Virus record (IMG/VR): IMGVR_UViG_3300027899_000072
Coordinates: 1-23,057 of that record
Length of the DNA: 23,057 bases
From: a virus
Direction: 5' to 3' (one strand)
Every line of letters begins with the position of its first letter. Within the stretch, counting starts at the first letter, position 1. Below are positions 16,703 to 23,057 of this stretch, piece after piece. The translations under genes were made by a program, and so were the position numbers. Under the pieces are notes generated by a model, which saw nothing but the letters and a program-made list of their open reading frames with translations, was not told the origin of the DNA and did no database searches.

Positions 16703-16926
16703 AGCTCATGATGTAATAAGCCTATCCTATGATTAGGTTCTAAATTAGACCAGAATTCTTCATTTACATCTAGTTTATAGTTAATTCCTTGTTTACTTAC
16801 TCCTGCTGTAGGAACCTTTTTACTTACCTTTTTATCTAGGAGTAACATATACATCCCATAGAAAGGTTGTTTTAGCATAAGGTCCTTACCAGTTTTAGAT
16901 ATTTCATTTAATACTTTTTGACTCAT
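16684..16926 (-). CDS. Metallopeptidase-VWA protein, 5' exon
   Basis: This open frame of 80 residues is the first part of the split gene. PFYGMYMLLLDKKV, TAGVSKQGINYKLDVNEEFWSNL and GLLHHEL match the start of DUF2201-type predicted metallopeptidases up to the HE of the metal-binding helix. Coding homology ends at HHEL (about 16702). The remaining residues KLGSL and the TAG stop (16684-16686) are intron sequence. After splicing the frame continues into 15575 or nearby. The ATG at 16924-16926 lies inside the preceding gene's end (23-nt overlap). Without splicing the product would be an 80-residue fragment. Confidence 0.85.
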   Translation of the reverse strand: MSQKVLNEISKTGKDLMLKQPFYGMYMLLLDKKVSKKVPTAGVSKQGINYKLDVNEEFWSNLEPNHRIGLLHHELKLGSL

Positions 16927-17314
16927 TTCTTTTTACTATTTTTAATTCATAATCTTCTTCTAAAAAAGTTGAACCCGAAGAGATATACATTTTTGTAACA
17001 AGCTTTTCAAATCTTTTTATTAAATAGTTTATTGCATCTTCATCTTTATGTCGATACAATAATTCGTAAGCTTGATTAGTACTACCAGCATAATAAGACC
17101 CTTTATCACTAAGAATAGGTATTTCCGCGAATATTTCTCGTTTTATACTATAATTATCGACATGTATTAATAATAATGTAATCCAGGGAGCTGACTTTAC
17201 TAAATCACATTCTTTTAAAATACCTATTAAAACTACTAGATTTTCTTTATCAGGACTTAATAATAAGTCTAAGTGTCTATCAAAGTTCGATTTGTTGATG
17301 ATGTGTTTCTCCAT
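16904..17314 (-). CDS. Hypothetical protein
   Basis: This encodes 136 residues, mostly helical. The first half has a leucine-rich hydrophobic core (LLLSPDKENLVVLIGILKE, APWITLLLIH), but this is not a leucine-rich-repeat protein and I see no clear membrane span. The C-terminus is lysine-rich. It overlaps the upstream gene by 35 nt and the metallopeptidase-VWA start by 23 nt, so these genes are likely translationally coupled. I do not recognise a function. Confidence 0.6.
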   Translation of the reverse strand: MEKHIINKSNFDRHLDLLLSPDKENLVVLIGILKECDLVKSAPWITLLLIHVDNYSIKREIFAEIPILSDKGSYYAGSTNQAYELLYRHKDEDAINYLIKRFEKLVTKMYISSGSTFLEEDYELKIVKRNESKSIK

Positions 17315-17651
17315 CTATTTTAAGTGTTTTACGTGCCCACATAGGCGGTTTGTCCATACGCATAACATCAATCCATTCTTTAGCAGATGGAATATAGCCA
17401 TTGCAATCTTCTTTTACATGTTGTTCTCCGATATATCTTGTGTATACAGTTTTACCTTCTGAATTTTCAAAACTTGGTCCAAACTTTTTCTCACATTCAA
17501 ATATTCCTTCACTGTGGTGACGGAACATTCTATGTTTACTATGTCCTATCCAAGCTTTAGTTTCATCAAACCACTCCTCAATAGCTATATAATCCTCCCA
17601 TTTTCCACCAAACCGCTTCGCGGCTGATTTTGCATGTAATATAGGGTGCAT
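17280..17651 (-). CDS. DUF6915-like conserved protein
   Basis: This encodes 123 residues. The opening HPILHAKSAAKRFGGKWEDY, then EEWFDETKAW, HRMFRHHSEGIFECEKKFG and a later YIGEQHVKEDCNGYIPSAKEW match a widespread small-protein family that I recall as DUF6915. The conserved His, Asp and Glu residues (H2, H6, D20, HRMFRHH, E52-E54) could be metal ligands or a catalytic site, but no activity is known to me. It overlaps the next gene by 35 nt. Confidence 0.7.
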   Translation of the reverse strand: MHPILHAKSAAKRFGGKWEDYIAIEEWFDETKAWIGHSKHRMFRHHSEGIFECEKKFGPSFENSEGKTVYTRYIGEQHVKEDCNGYIPSAKEWIDVMRMDKPPMWARKTLKIDGETHHQQIEL

Positions 17652-17685
17652 AAATTATAAGTTTAAATTGTTAATAATAGAAAAA

Positions 17686-18018
17686 CTATACCAACGAGTG
17701 TTTAGATGACACTTTGTCTATTAATTCTTTTAATAATAATTGTTGAGATTCAACATCTAAAGGCATTACAGCTTTTTTAATATCTAATTTTTGATATAAC
17801 CATCTAAATGCTTGTTCGTATAGTAATACAGTACAATAAGCGTCATACATTCCTAATTTGTTGCAATTGGAGTTCATTTTACCTTCTTCCCCAATATAGT
17901 TGCCTTGTCCATTGTAATACCCGAAACAAGGTTCATCAAATCCAATCGACTTCATATCAAGAGCTATTTGATATGGTACAAAATTACTTTCCATTCCTTG
18001 TTTTTTTACTTCTTCCAT
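17686..18018 (-). CDS. Conserved small phage protein of unknown function
   Basis: This encodes 110 residues. FVPYQIALDMKSIGFDEPCFGYYNGQG followed by LLYEQAFRWLYQKLDIKKAV resembles a small protein common in Bacteroidota phages and prophages, where a PLYQQAFRWFREKY-like patch is usual; this is from memory and its function is unknown. It ends in TAG, which shows that TAG is a normal stop here. A 34-bp gap separates it from the DUF6915-like gene; the ATG overlaps the preceding gene's end by one base. Confidence 0.65.
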   Translation of the reverse strand: MEEVKKQGMESNFVPYQIALDMKSIGFDEPCFGYYNGQGNYIGEEGKMNSNCNKLGMYDAYCTVLLYEQAFRWLYQKLDIKKAVMPLDVESQQLLLKELIDKVSSKHSLV

Positions 18019-18359
18019 TATAATTTATTTTCTATTGTTCCTGAATGTTCATATGATTCTATATCATAAACACGTATATTATTTGAAATTGAATATTCTA
18101 AGGTATCAAGATCAAGATGTATTTCTCCATAACCTCCATCATTATTATACCAATCTTCAATATTTTCTAATAAATTAGAATAACAGTAATCGCTAATAGC
18201 TTCTTTATCAATATTGTCTATTTCACTTATATATTCTTCATTACCTCCAGCATCTTCAGTTAGTATTTCGTCTATATCACCACTATCTCCACTACCAGAG
18301 TATCTGATTATTAATTTAATATAACCCGCGTCTTTTAATTTAGTTAGTTCTGAAATCAT
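18018..18359 (-). CDS. Acidic DUF6878-like small protein
   Basis: This encodes 113 residues, very acidic. IRYSGSGDSGDIDEI, then LENIEDWYNNDGGYGEIHLDLDTLEYSI and a C-terminal YEHSG match the pattern I recall for DUF6878-type proteins (GSGDSG followed by DWexNdGgyG). Acidic small phage proteins often bind host proteins or mimic DNA, but nothing here shows a target. Its start lies inside the 3' end of the GIY-YIG gene (20-nt overlap). Confidence 0.55.
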   Translation of the reverse strand: MISELTKLKDAGYIKLIIRYSGSGDSGDIDEILTEDAGGNEEYISEIDNIDKEAISDYCYSNLLENIEDWYNNDGGYGEIHLDLDTLEYSISNNIRVYDIESYEHSGTIENKL

Positions 18360-18780
18360 TTTTTTTTTGTTTATAAAATTTACCTAAAATATTAGAATTC
18401 AAGAAGTTATCTTTTTCGAGTACTTCATGTATAAATTGATATTTAGTTTCCATATACGATAATTCTAATTTAGAATAACAAATACATAGTATTTCTCTTT
18501 TAATTTTTACATCATCGTTATGAGCTTTTTTTAATACCTCGTTACTACTATAGTAGTTTTCATATGCTAGTTTCTTTACCCGTTTATAGGTCTTTTTACG
18601 TTTATCAGTAGGTAAATCTTTTTTAGCTAATTTAGATTTTCTATCGGAATAAAAGTTCTTTTTACCGATATATAACATAGAAGCACCATCTATTACAGCG
18701 CTCATAATATATACAAATCCAACACTATTTTCAGGTATCATTTCTGAAGTAAAGACAACTCCTTTATAAATCCAACTCAT
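18340..18780 (-). CDS. GIY-YIG nuclease of the SegE-like type
   Basis: This is a 146-residue putative free-standing nuclease. FVYIMSAVIDGASMLYIGKK (22-41) gives the VYI and YIG halves of a GIY-YIG site. NYYSSNEVLKKA and KREILCICYSKLELSYMETKY follow, with E111 placed as the catalytic glutamate and R95 as a possible active-site arginine. This order matches the SegE GIY-YIG group from T4-like phages. It is wedged between the primase (4-nt ATGA overlap) and the acidic small gene (20-nt overlap), tighter than most free-standing homing genes, so it may have been adopted for another job. Confidence 0.7.
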   Translation of the reverse strand: MSWIYKGVVFTSEMIPENSVGFVYIMSAVIDGASMLYIGKKNFYSDRKSKLAKKDLPTDKRKKTYKRVKKLAYENYYSSNEVLKKAHNDDVKIKREILCICYSKLELSYMETKYQFIHEVLEKDNFLNSNILGKFYKQKKNDFRTN

Positions 18781-19736
18781 AGATATTGATTTAAAATTTG
18801 TTTTACTTGGTCAACTCCATAATCTTTAATAGAATCTGATAGATCTTTAGATAACGGAATTGATATAAATTCTATATTATATTTTTCCTTATACTTTAAA
18901 GCCTGTGTTTCACCGGTTTTATCATTATCATATAAAACATATACTTTTGGATACTTATCTAATATCTTTTTAACAAGATCTTCTTTAAGCATAACCGTCT
19001 CACTATTAGGAGCTAAAAAGTCTACGTCATACCCTAAGGATACTAGACTTAACCCATCTTTTATTGACGATACTATTACTAAAGTTGATTTATCCCAGGT
19101 TAATTGATCAAAACCTTGAACATATTGTTTATAGATATTAAATTTCTTATCAGTTTGTAAAGGAGAATATGTCTTATACAATGTACCGTCTTTCTTAGTA
19201 TAAGCGTACATCATACCTTTCCTTAGTCTGAAATTTTTATAACCATTATCAAATAAGATATATTCTAATGGATATATGTTATATTTCTCTAGTAAAGATT
19301 GACTAATATTATAGGATTGCCAATATGTAATATCAGCAAAAGAATATGGTCTTACCTTATACTCTTTTATCTGATACTTAGGTGTCATATTAGGTTGAAG
19401 TTTTTTAGGTACGTTTCCCGTATCTATAAACATTTTATAATCATTAACAATAGTTTCTTTAGCTTCATAATAAGTTACATCCTTTTTATTTAAAAGCTTA
19501 CTAATCATGATATAAAAGTCAATGATATTACCACCTTTACCTATTGAAAAATCGTGAAATAATAATCGGTCATCCTTATAATAAAAAACTAATGAAGGCT
19601 TAGTATCTTTAGGATTGAATATTGATAATACCGAATGATTTTTTATATTATCGGGTATTTCAACACCGGCGTAATAAAAATATACCCAATGATCTGGTAT
19701 ATCTTTACAACTAAGTACTAAACTTGTCTTTATCAT
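18777..19736 (-). CDS. DnaG-like primase with Toprim domain
   Basis: This is a 319-residue primase for lagging-strand synthesis. Residues about 37-75 (VLSIFNPKDTKPSLVFYYKDDRLLFHDFSIGKGGNIIDF, read in parts) match the CHC2 fold of DnaG, but the zinc-binding cysteines are absent. The Toprim domain is at about 217-295: SSIKDGLSL (223-231), where the usual catalytic glutamate is serine, and YDNDKTGE (269-276) supplying DxD. Similar SxKD variants occur in other phage primases as I recall. The gene follows the terminator at 19750-19785, so it may need its own promoter or read-through. Its helicase partner is upstream in the same direction. Confidence 0.85.
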   Translation of the reverse strand: MIKTSLVLSCKDIPDHWVYFYYAGVEIPDNIKNHSVLSIFNPKDTKPSLVFYYKDDRLLFHDFSIGKGGNIIDFYIMISKLLNKKDVTYYEAKETIVNDYKMFIDTGNVPKKLQPNMTPKYQIKEYKVRPYSFADITYWQSYNISQSLLEKYNIYPLEYILFDNGYKNFRLRKGMMYAYTKKDGTLYKTYSPLQTDKKFNIYKQYVQGFDQLTWDKSTLVIVSSIKDGLSLVSLGYDVDFLAPNSETVMLKEDLVKKILDKYPKVYVLYDNDKTGETQALKYKEKYNIEFISIPLSKDLSDSIKDYGVDQVKQILNQYL

Positions 19737-19749
19737 AATTAATATAGTT

Positions 19750-19783
19750 AAAAAAAGGAGTCCTACTTGATTCAGACTCCTTT
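19750..19783 (-). terminator. Intrinsic terminator between SSB and primase genes
   Basis: In leftward RNA a perfect 9-bp stem (AAAGGAGUC with GACUCCUUU, plus-strand arms 19775-19783 and 19754-19762) encloses a 12-nt loop and runs directly into a U-tract (plus-strand A-run 19750-19756). It lies in the 68-bp gap between the SSB-like stop and the primase start. This is the only clear terminator inside the leftward block, so it could split it into two transcripts or set their ratio. Confidence 0.88.
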
Positions 19784-19804
19784 GATTAATTGCCGGATTT
19801 TAAA

Positions 19805-20488
19805 TTAAAGATCAATATCAAAATCAGATCCTGAATCAGAATCAGAATTATCATTTGTTTCTTGACTTGGTAGCTTTATAGCATGAACATCAGAATCAAA
19901 CTCTACAACTTTAGATAAATCACCATCAGCTGAAGAATATGGATAACGTCCATCTATTCCATACGGAAAAGATAAATCCCATTCTAAATAGTTACTATCT
20001 CTTTTTTTATACTGTGTACCTTGAATACATACATATAGCCATTTATCTTCATAGGGAGCATCATCATTAAACGCTTTAACAAAATCTTCAACGGTTTCAT
20101 ATTTACCATCTACAGATTTCCACCAATCCATACAACCTAGACTTAAACACATACCCTTTATACTAGCTAGTACAGAACTAACTGTATCTCGAGGTTTACC
20201 GTTTTTAGTTCTACCGGTATAGAATGGAAAAGAATTAGCCTTTACCCAAGACACTCTACCCTCGTGATCACCTTTACTGGGATCATCCTTATCTATTTGA
20301 AATCCTTGAAAATCACCTCCTACAGGTTCACTTTCAAGAACATAAATAAGATTAACAGCATTTTCATATCCTCTAATGTTTACAGGATTATACTTTACGC
20401 TTACAATCTTAACTTTGTGATTACCTGGTTCTAACTTTTTATTCCATGTACCACCTTCGCTCTTTGCTGATTTTGTTGTTCTAATCAT
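19805..20488 (-). CDS. Single-stranded DNA-binding protein (SSB-like)
   Basis: This encodes 227 residues. The beta-rich core (for example NHKVKIVSVKYNPVN, NAVNLIYVLESEPV, WLYVCIQGTQYKK) suits an OB-type fold. The protein ends in a Ser/Asp tail (about 211-227, finishing DFDIDL), like the acidic protein-docking tails of SSBs. The N-terminal part also recalls DUF669-type phage proteins. The position between the Sak4-like ATPase (10-bp gap) and the primase fits a fork and recombination SSB. AAAAAGG precedes the ATG as a plausible ribosome site. The exact OB family cannot be settled by eye. Confidence 0.72.
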   Translation of the reverse strand: MIRTTKSAKSEGGTWNKKLEPGNHKVKIVSVKYNPVNIRGYENAVNLIYVLESEPVGGDFQGFQIDKDDPSKGDHEGRVSWVKANSFPFYTGRTKNGKPRDTVSSVLASIKGMCLSLGCMDWWKSVDGKYETVEDFVKAFNDDAPYEDKWLYVCIQGTQYKKRDSNYLEWDLSFPYGIDGRYPYSSADGDLSKVVEFDSDVHAIKLPSQETNDNSDSDSGSDFDIDL

Positions 20489-20498
20489 ACCTTTTTAT

Positions 20499-21278
20499 TT
20501 AAATGTTAACATATACTCTATCCCAATGAGTAATAAAATTACCCGATCCATCATCTTCTGATAATACTATTTCAGCGTTTTCTAAATGTTTAGGTCTAGC
20601 GCCACAAGCAATTTTATCAGAAGTTTTAAAACTTAATATATTCTGATTTCCTTTTCTATATAAATACCCAATAGCGTCTGATTTATAAGCCGCTGAGGTT
20701 TTAATCTTACCAGTAAGATCTATATCCAAAGCGCTGAAATCTGAACCAGCTTTATCTAAGTTTACGTCCTTAACATGTCCTAACAATATAATATGATCAG
20801 CACAAGACTTAATCTCATTAACAGTTGATGAAAACGCGTCTCTTAACCATTTATAACCAGCTCCATTAGGTAGATTAAGAATACTATGTAATTCTTTCTT
20901 TCTAGGACCTGGACCAGTTATAATACCTTTAGGGTCTTTGGCTAACCAACCTTTACCCATAGGACTTCTATCATACAGAATATCAGCATATTCTACACAC
21001 ATTTCTTCAAGAGCTGTAATAGTATCAATAGCTATAAACTTATAAGGCTTATCAGCTTCTTTAATAGCTTTGATTACAGCAAATAATTCTTTTATAGAAT
21101 TAGCTTGAATCTTCATAGCATCTACATATTTACTTCCTTTTTCTAAATCAATGATTAGACAATTAGGAAGAGCTGCAATAGCTGTTGTCTTTCCTACCTT
21201 AGGTTTAGAAAAAATTATAAGGTTTGTAGGATTGTCAGAATCAGCTTTTACAATTTCTGTCGGTAATTTAATTTCCAT
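20499..21278 (-). CDS. Sak4-like RecA-family ATPase
   Basis: This is a 259-residue P-loop ATPase. Walker A is SKPKVGKTT (24-32), LIIDLEKGS follows, and Walker B is FIAIDT (81-86). CADHIILLGHVKD holds a sensor-like strand. The gene belongs to the AAA_24/Sak4 type used by phages as single-strand annealing or RecA-like recombinases, usually next to an SSB, as here. The start overlaps the last base of the preceding stop. It probably works with the PD-(D/E)XK exonuclease further along the transcript. Confidence 0.85.
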   Translation of the reverse strand: MEIKLPTEIVKADSDNPTNLIIFSKPKVGKTTAIAALPNCLIIDLEKGSKYVDAMKIQANSIKELFAVIKAIKEADKPYKFIAIDTITALEEMCVEYADILYDRSPMGKGWLAKDPKGIITGPGPRKKELHSILNLPNGAGYKWLRDAFSSTVNEIKSCADHIILLGHVKDVNLDKAGSDFSALDIDLTGKIKTSAAYKSDAIGYLYRKGNQNILSFKTSDKIACGARPKHLENAEIVLSEDDGSGNFITHWDRVYVNI

Positions 21279-21823
21279 TATTCTATGCTATCTATTAATA
21301 TATTTAACCATTCTTTATCACTAACAGGTTGTTTCCAAATAATAGCCGCGAAGTCCTTAATAGTCATTTGACTAATCAATTCTTCTTTATTTGCGTCATT
21401 TGTTTTAGGTTTTAAAACAGTAGTGATATTAGATTTAAAATCGTTTACTTTGTCTTTATTAAATATTAATTCGTTATTTCTACTTACAACAATTAATTTT
21501 GAAGTAGGTATGAAATATTGTACAGCACTGGGAATAACATCATTGGATTTAATATATGTTTTCCATTCCGGATCATATTTCCATTTCCATAATGTACGCT
21601 GTGAATCTTCTATATCATACTTCTTACTTACAAATTCAGTATAAATATCTTTCTCGTTTCGTAATTCACTTGCGAAAAAGCTTATACAAATTTCACTATG
21701 ATTGACCGGTTTATATGCTGTTCTAGGTATAAATAACGGATCAATACAATTCATCTTTCTAAAGATAGGCTCGTGATACGCTCTTAACTCCTGTATCCTC
21801 TTTCTTTTTTGACTTGTATCCAT
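21278..21823 (-). CDS. Unknown protein between helicase and Sak4 genes
   Basis: This encodes 181 residues, basic at the N-terminus, with no recognised domain. DSQRTLWKWKYDPEWKTYI is tryptophan-rich and the C-terminal region (MTIKDFAAIIWKQPVSDKEWLNILID) is helical. It is 4 bp from the helicase gene and overlaps the Sak4 gene by one base, so it is made with both. Proteins in this position are often helicase loaders or replication accessory factors in phages; that is an inference from position only. Confidence 0.6.
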   Translation of the reverse strand: MDTSQKRKRIQELRAYHEPIFRKMNCIDPLFIPRTAYKPVNHSEICISFFASELRNEKDIYTEFVSKKYDIEDSQRTLWKWKYDPEWKTYIKSNDVIPSAVQYFIPTSKLIVVSRNNELIFNKDKVNDFKSNITTVLKPKTNDANKEELISQMTIKDFAAIIWKQPVSDKEWLNILIDSIE

Positions 21824-21827
21824 ATTA

Positions 21828-22817
21828 TTAATTCTTAATTTTAACGTCTCGAGGCGGAGGTGGAGTTTCTACAATAGACATCTTTTCAAACTCCGCTCTA
21901 AAGAAACTCATTCTTGTATCTCCATTTCTAACTTTTAAGAAATGAGCTACTAATACTCTGTCATCATCAATTATCCATCTTTCAGGACCATAAATTCTTA
22001 TATTTTTAGCTCCCGGTCTATTAAACGCTACTACAATATCAGCATGTTGAAGTAAAGCATCTGAACCGAATATGTCCGAGTCTAAAATATAATTACCATG
22101 TTTACCGTCACCAGTTCTTTCAACACTATCTACGTTTCTATTAAGCTGGCTTAAAATAATAAAAATTACTGGGTACTTTCTTTTCAATCTAGTAAGTGCC
22201 TCTCCTAGATGATAAAGGGTATCCATCCTGTCATTTTCAAAATTAGTTTTCTTAAACAATAATGAATGATCTACAGTGATTATACCTGGCACATACTGTT
22301 TATCATTTCCTACTACTTTAACGTGATATTCAAACCAAGCTTCTATAAACTGCTCAAACTCATTTACAGTACAAGGATTTTCAACTATTTCGATAGGATC
22401 ATTAACCTTTTCTTTAGAGTATTCAATACACTTTTTAAAATCATCATCACTTATCTTATAATTATCAGCGCTACATACTTGTTTATAAGATTTAGATAAT
22501 ACAGAAGAATATTCTCTGATAGCACCAACTTTAGCTACCATTTCAAACTGAAATTCTAAAACTCTAAAATAGGTATGTTTATTTAAATTAAAAGCCTCAC
22601 GAATAATCTGATCTTTAATCATAGTCTTACCCACAGCTGGGCGACCACCTATTACAATCATACTATGCCATTCAAATCCATCAACAGCTGAATCATTAAA
22701 CCTTTGCCAAGGAGTTTTAATACTTTTAATTAATCCGTCTTTTCTTAATTTAATATAGTTTAAAGCGTTTTTATAAGCTTCTCGTTTGGTTATCCAAGGT
22801 AGTTTACTCTCTTCCAT
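21828..22817 (-). CDS. DnaB-like replicative helicase (RecA-fold domain only)
   Basis: This is a 329-residue helicase. Walker A is GGRPAVGKT (57-65), E88 lies in LEFQFEM (the H1a glutamate region), Walker B is GIITVDH (178-184), motif H3 is SQLNR (223-227), and the GSDALLQHADIVVAFNR region (251-267) matches H4. It lacks the N-terminal primase-binding domain of full DnaB. The start ATG lies 14 nt inside the end of the membrane-protein gene. It probably unwinds the fork for the family B polymerase and the separate primase. Confidence 0.88.
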   Translation of the reverse strand: MEESKLPWITKREAYKNALNYIKLRKDGLIKSIKTPWQRFNDSAVDGFEWHSMIVIGGRPAVGKTMIKDQIIREAFNLNKHTYFRVLEFQFEMVAKVGAIREYSSVLSKSYKQVCSADNYKISDDDFKKCIEYSKEKVNDPIEIVENPCTVNEFEQFIEAWFEYHVKVVGNDKQYVPGIITVDHSLLFKKTNFENDRMDTLYHLGEALTRLKRKYPVIFIILSQLNRNVDSVERTGDGKHGNYILDSDIFGSDALLQHADIVVAFNRPGAKNIRIYGPERWIIDDDRVLVAHFLKVRNGDTRMSFFRAEFEKMSIVETPPPPRDVKIKN

Positions 22818-23007
22818 CGTTATCAGTTCTATTTATAGACAGGAAAACAAATTTATAAAATCTTGCGAAAATAACAATAACAAATTCAATAAATATATAT
22901 TGAATAATGTTAATCTTAACAATTAAATTTCTTATTATCAAAAATACTATTACGCTTAATAGTATCGCAAATACAATCTTAAATAAGATTTTACCAAAAT
23001 CAATCAT
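22804..23007 (-). CDS. Small two-span membrane protein
   Basis: This encodes 67 residues with two strongly hydrophobic segments (about 7-25, ILFKIVFAILLSVIVFLII, and about 31-55), a short basic linker and a charged tail NRTDNDGRE. It is likely an inner-membrane protein with two spans. The start overlaps the preceding gene's stop (ATGA) and its end overlaps the helicase start by 14 nt, so it is translationally coupled to replication genes. Role unknown. Confidence 0.6.
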   Translation of the reverse strand: MIDFGKILFKIVFAILLSVIVFLIIRNLIVKINIIQYIFIEFVIVIFARFYKFVFLSINRTDNDGRE

Positions 23008-23057
23008 ACAACTTTTGTTTTAAAATAAGTATCGTCATCTCCATCTTTAATTAATTC
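23004..23057 (-). CDS. C-terminal end of a truncated gene
   Basis: Reading leftward from the window edge, 17 codons (ending DDDTYFKTKVV) run to a TGA stop at 23004-23006 that overlaps the next gene's ATG as ATGA. This matches the coupling style of the whole block, so it is very likely the 3' end of another gene in the same operon. Too short to identify. Confidence 0.6.
   Translation of the reverse strand, partial: ELIKDGDDDTYFKTKVV

Noticed and set aside
16684-16926. An independent 80-residue gene
   Set aside because: The sequence matches only the front of a metallopeptidase-VWA protein and its tail and stop codon lie in intron sequence.
19737-19804. A Bacteroides-type promoter before the primase gene
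   Set aside because: No convincing TTTG and TAnnTTTG pair could be found; A/T-rich sequence alone is not evidence.
10341-22499. Short rightward open frames in the leftward block (for example 10341-10523, 13801-14001, 15293-15511, 17808-18023, 19299-19493, 21423-21644, 22266-22499)
   Set aside because: All lie opposite convincing genes with conserved motifs and read as low-complexity antisense.
6249-23057. TAG or TGA recoding as in some crAss-like phages
   Set aside because: Genes end cleanly at TAG, TGA and TAA with tight overlaps, and no conserved domain runs through an in-frame stop except at the intron.
1-23057. tRNA genes, CRISPR arrays and insertion sequences
   Set aside because: Intergenic gaps are nearly all under 70 bp, no cloverleaf or regular repeat-spacer pattern was seen, and no transposase is encoded.

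Overview
The window looks like part of a crAss-like (Crassvirales-type) double-stranded DNA phage genome, probably of a gut Bacteroidota host. The base composition is strongly AT-rich and the genes are tightly packed, often with 4-nt ATGA stop/start overlaps. Most starts are preceded by A/T-rich leaders rather than strong Shine-Dalgarno sequences. TAA, TAG and TGA all serve as stops, so there is no sign of stop-codon recoding. The phage assignment rests on the gene set and its order: family B DNA polymerase, PD-(D/E)XK nuclease, MoxR-type ATPase, metallopeptidase-VWA protein, DnaG-like primase, SSB-like protein, Sak4-like ATPase and DnaB-like helicase, opposed to a giant virion-type protein. 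The crAss-like and host labels are inferences; no database search was possible.

Layout. Bases 1-90 form a long inverted repeat that contains the start of the giant gene. Bases 62-6181 (+) encode a 2039-residue, cysteine-free protein with an N-terminal HEFSH zincin-type motif and a C-terminal hydrophobic segment; it is best read as a late virion or ejected protein. It converges with everything else at a bidirectional terminator (about 6182-6220). From 23057 back to 6249 all genes run leftward. In transcription order they are: the end of a truncated gene, a small membrane protein, DnaB-like helicase, an unknown 181-aa protein, Sak4-like ATPase and SSB-like protein, followed by an internal terminator. 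After the terminator come the primase, a SegE-like GIY-YIG nuclease and four small proteins of unknown role. Next is a split metallopeptidase-VWA gene interrupted by a group I intron carrying a LAGLIDADG endonuclease. The MoxR ATPase, an unknown protein with a weak BRCT-like segment, the PD-(D/E)XK nuclease, two unknown proteins, DNA polymerase B, a DUF932-like protein, another unknown protein and a deoxynucleotide kinase complete the block.

How it fits together. The leftward block is an early replication/recombination/nucleotide module. Helicase, primase, polymerase and SSB form the fork; Sak4 and the PD-(D/E)XK nuclease suggest single-strand annealing recombination; the dNMP kinase supplies dNTP precursors. 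The MoxR-VWA pair is probably a chaperone-like remodelling machine whose target is unknown.

The most striking feature is the group I intron. Its P, Q, R and S core elements, P2, P8 and P9 hairpins, a candidate P1 and a 15-bp P6 extension are all readable in the sequence. It splits the gene within its predicted HE metal-binding helix. The last ~15 codons of its endonuclease gene double as the 3' half of the ribozyme core.
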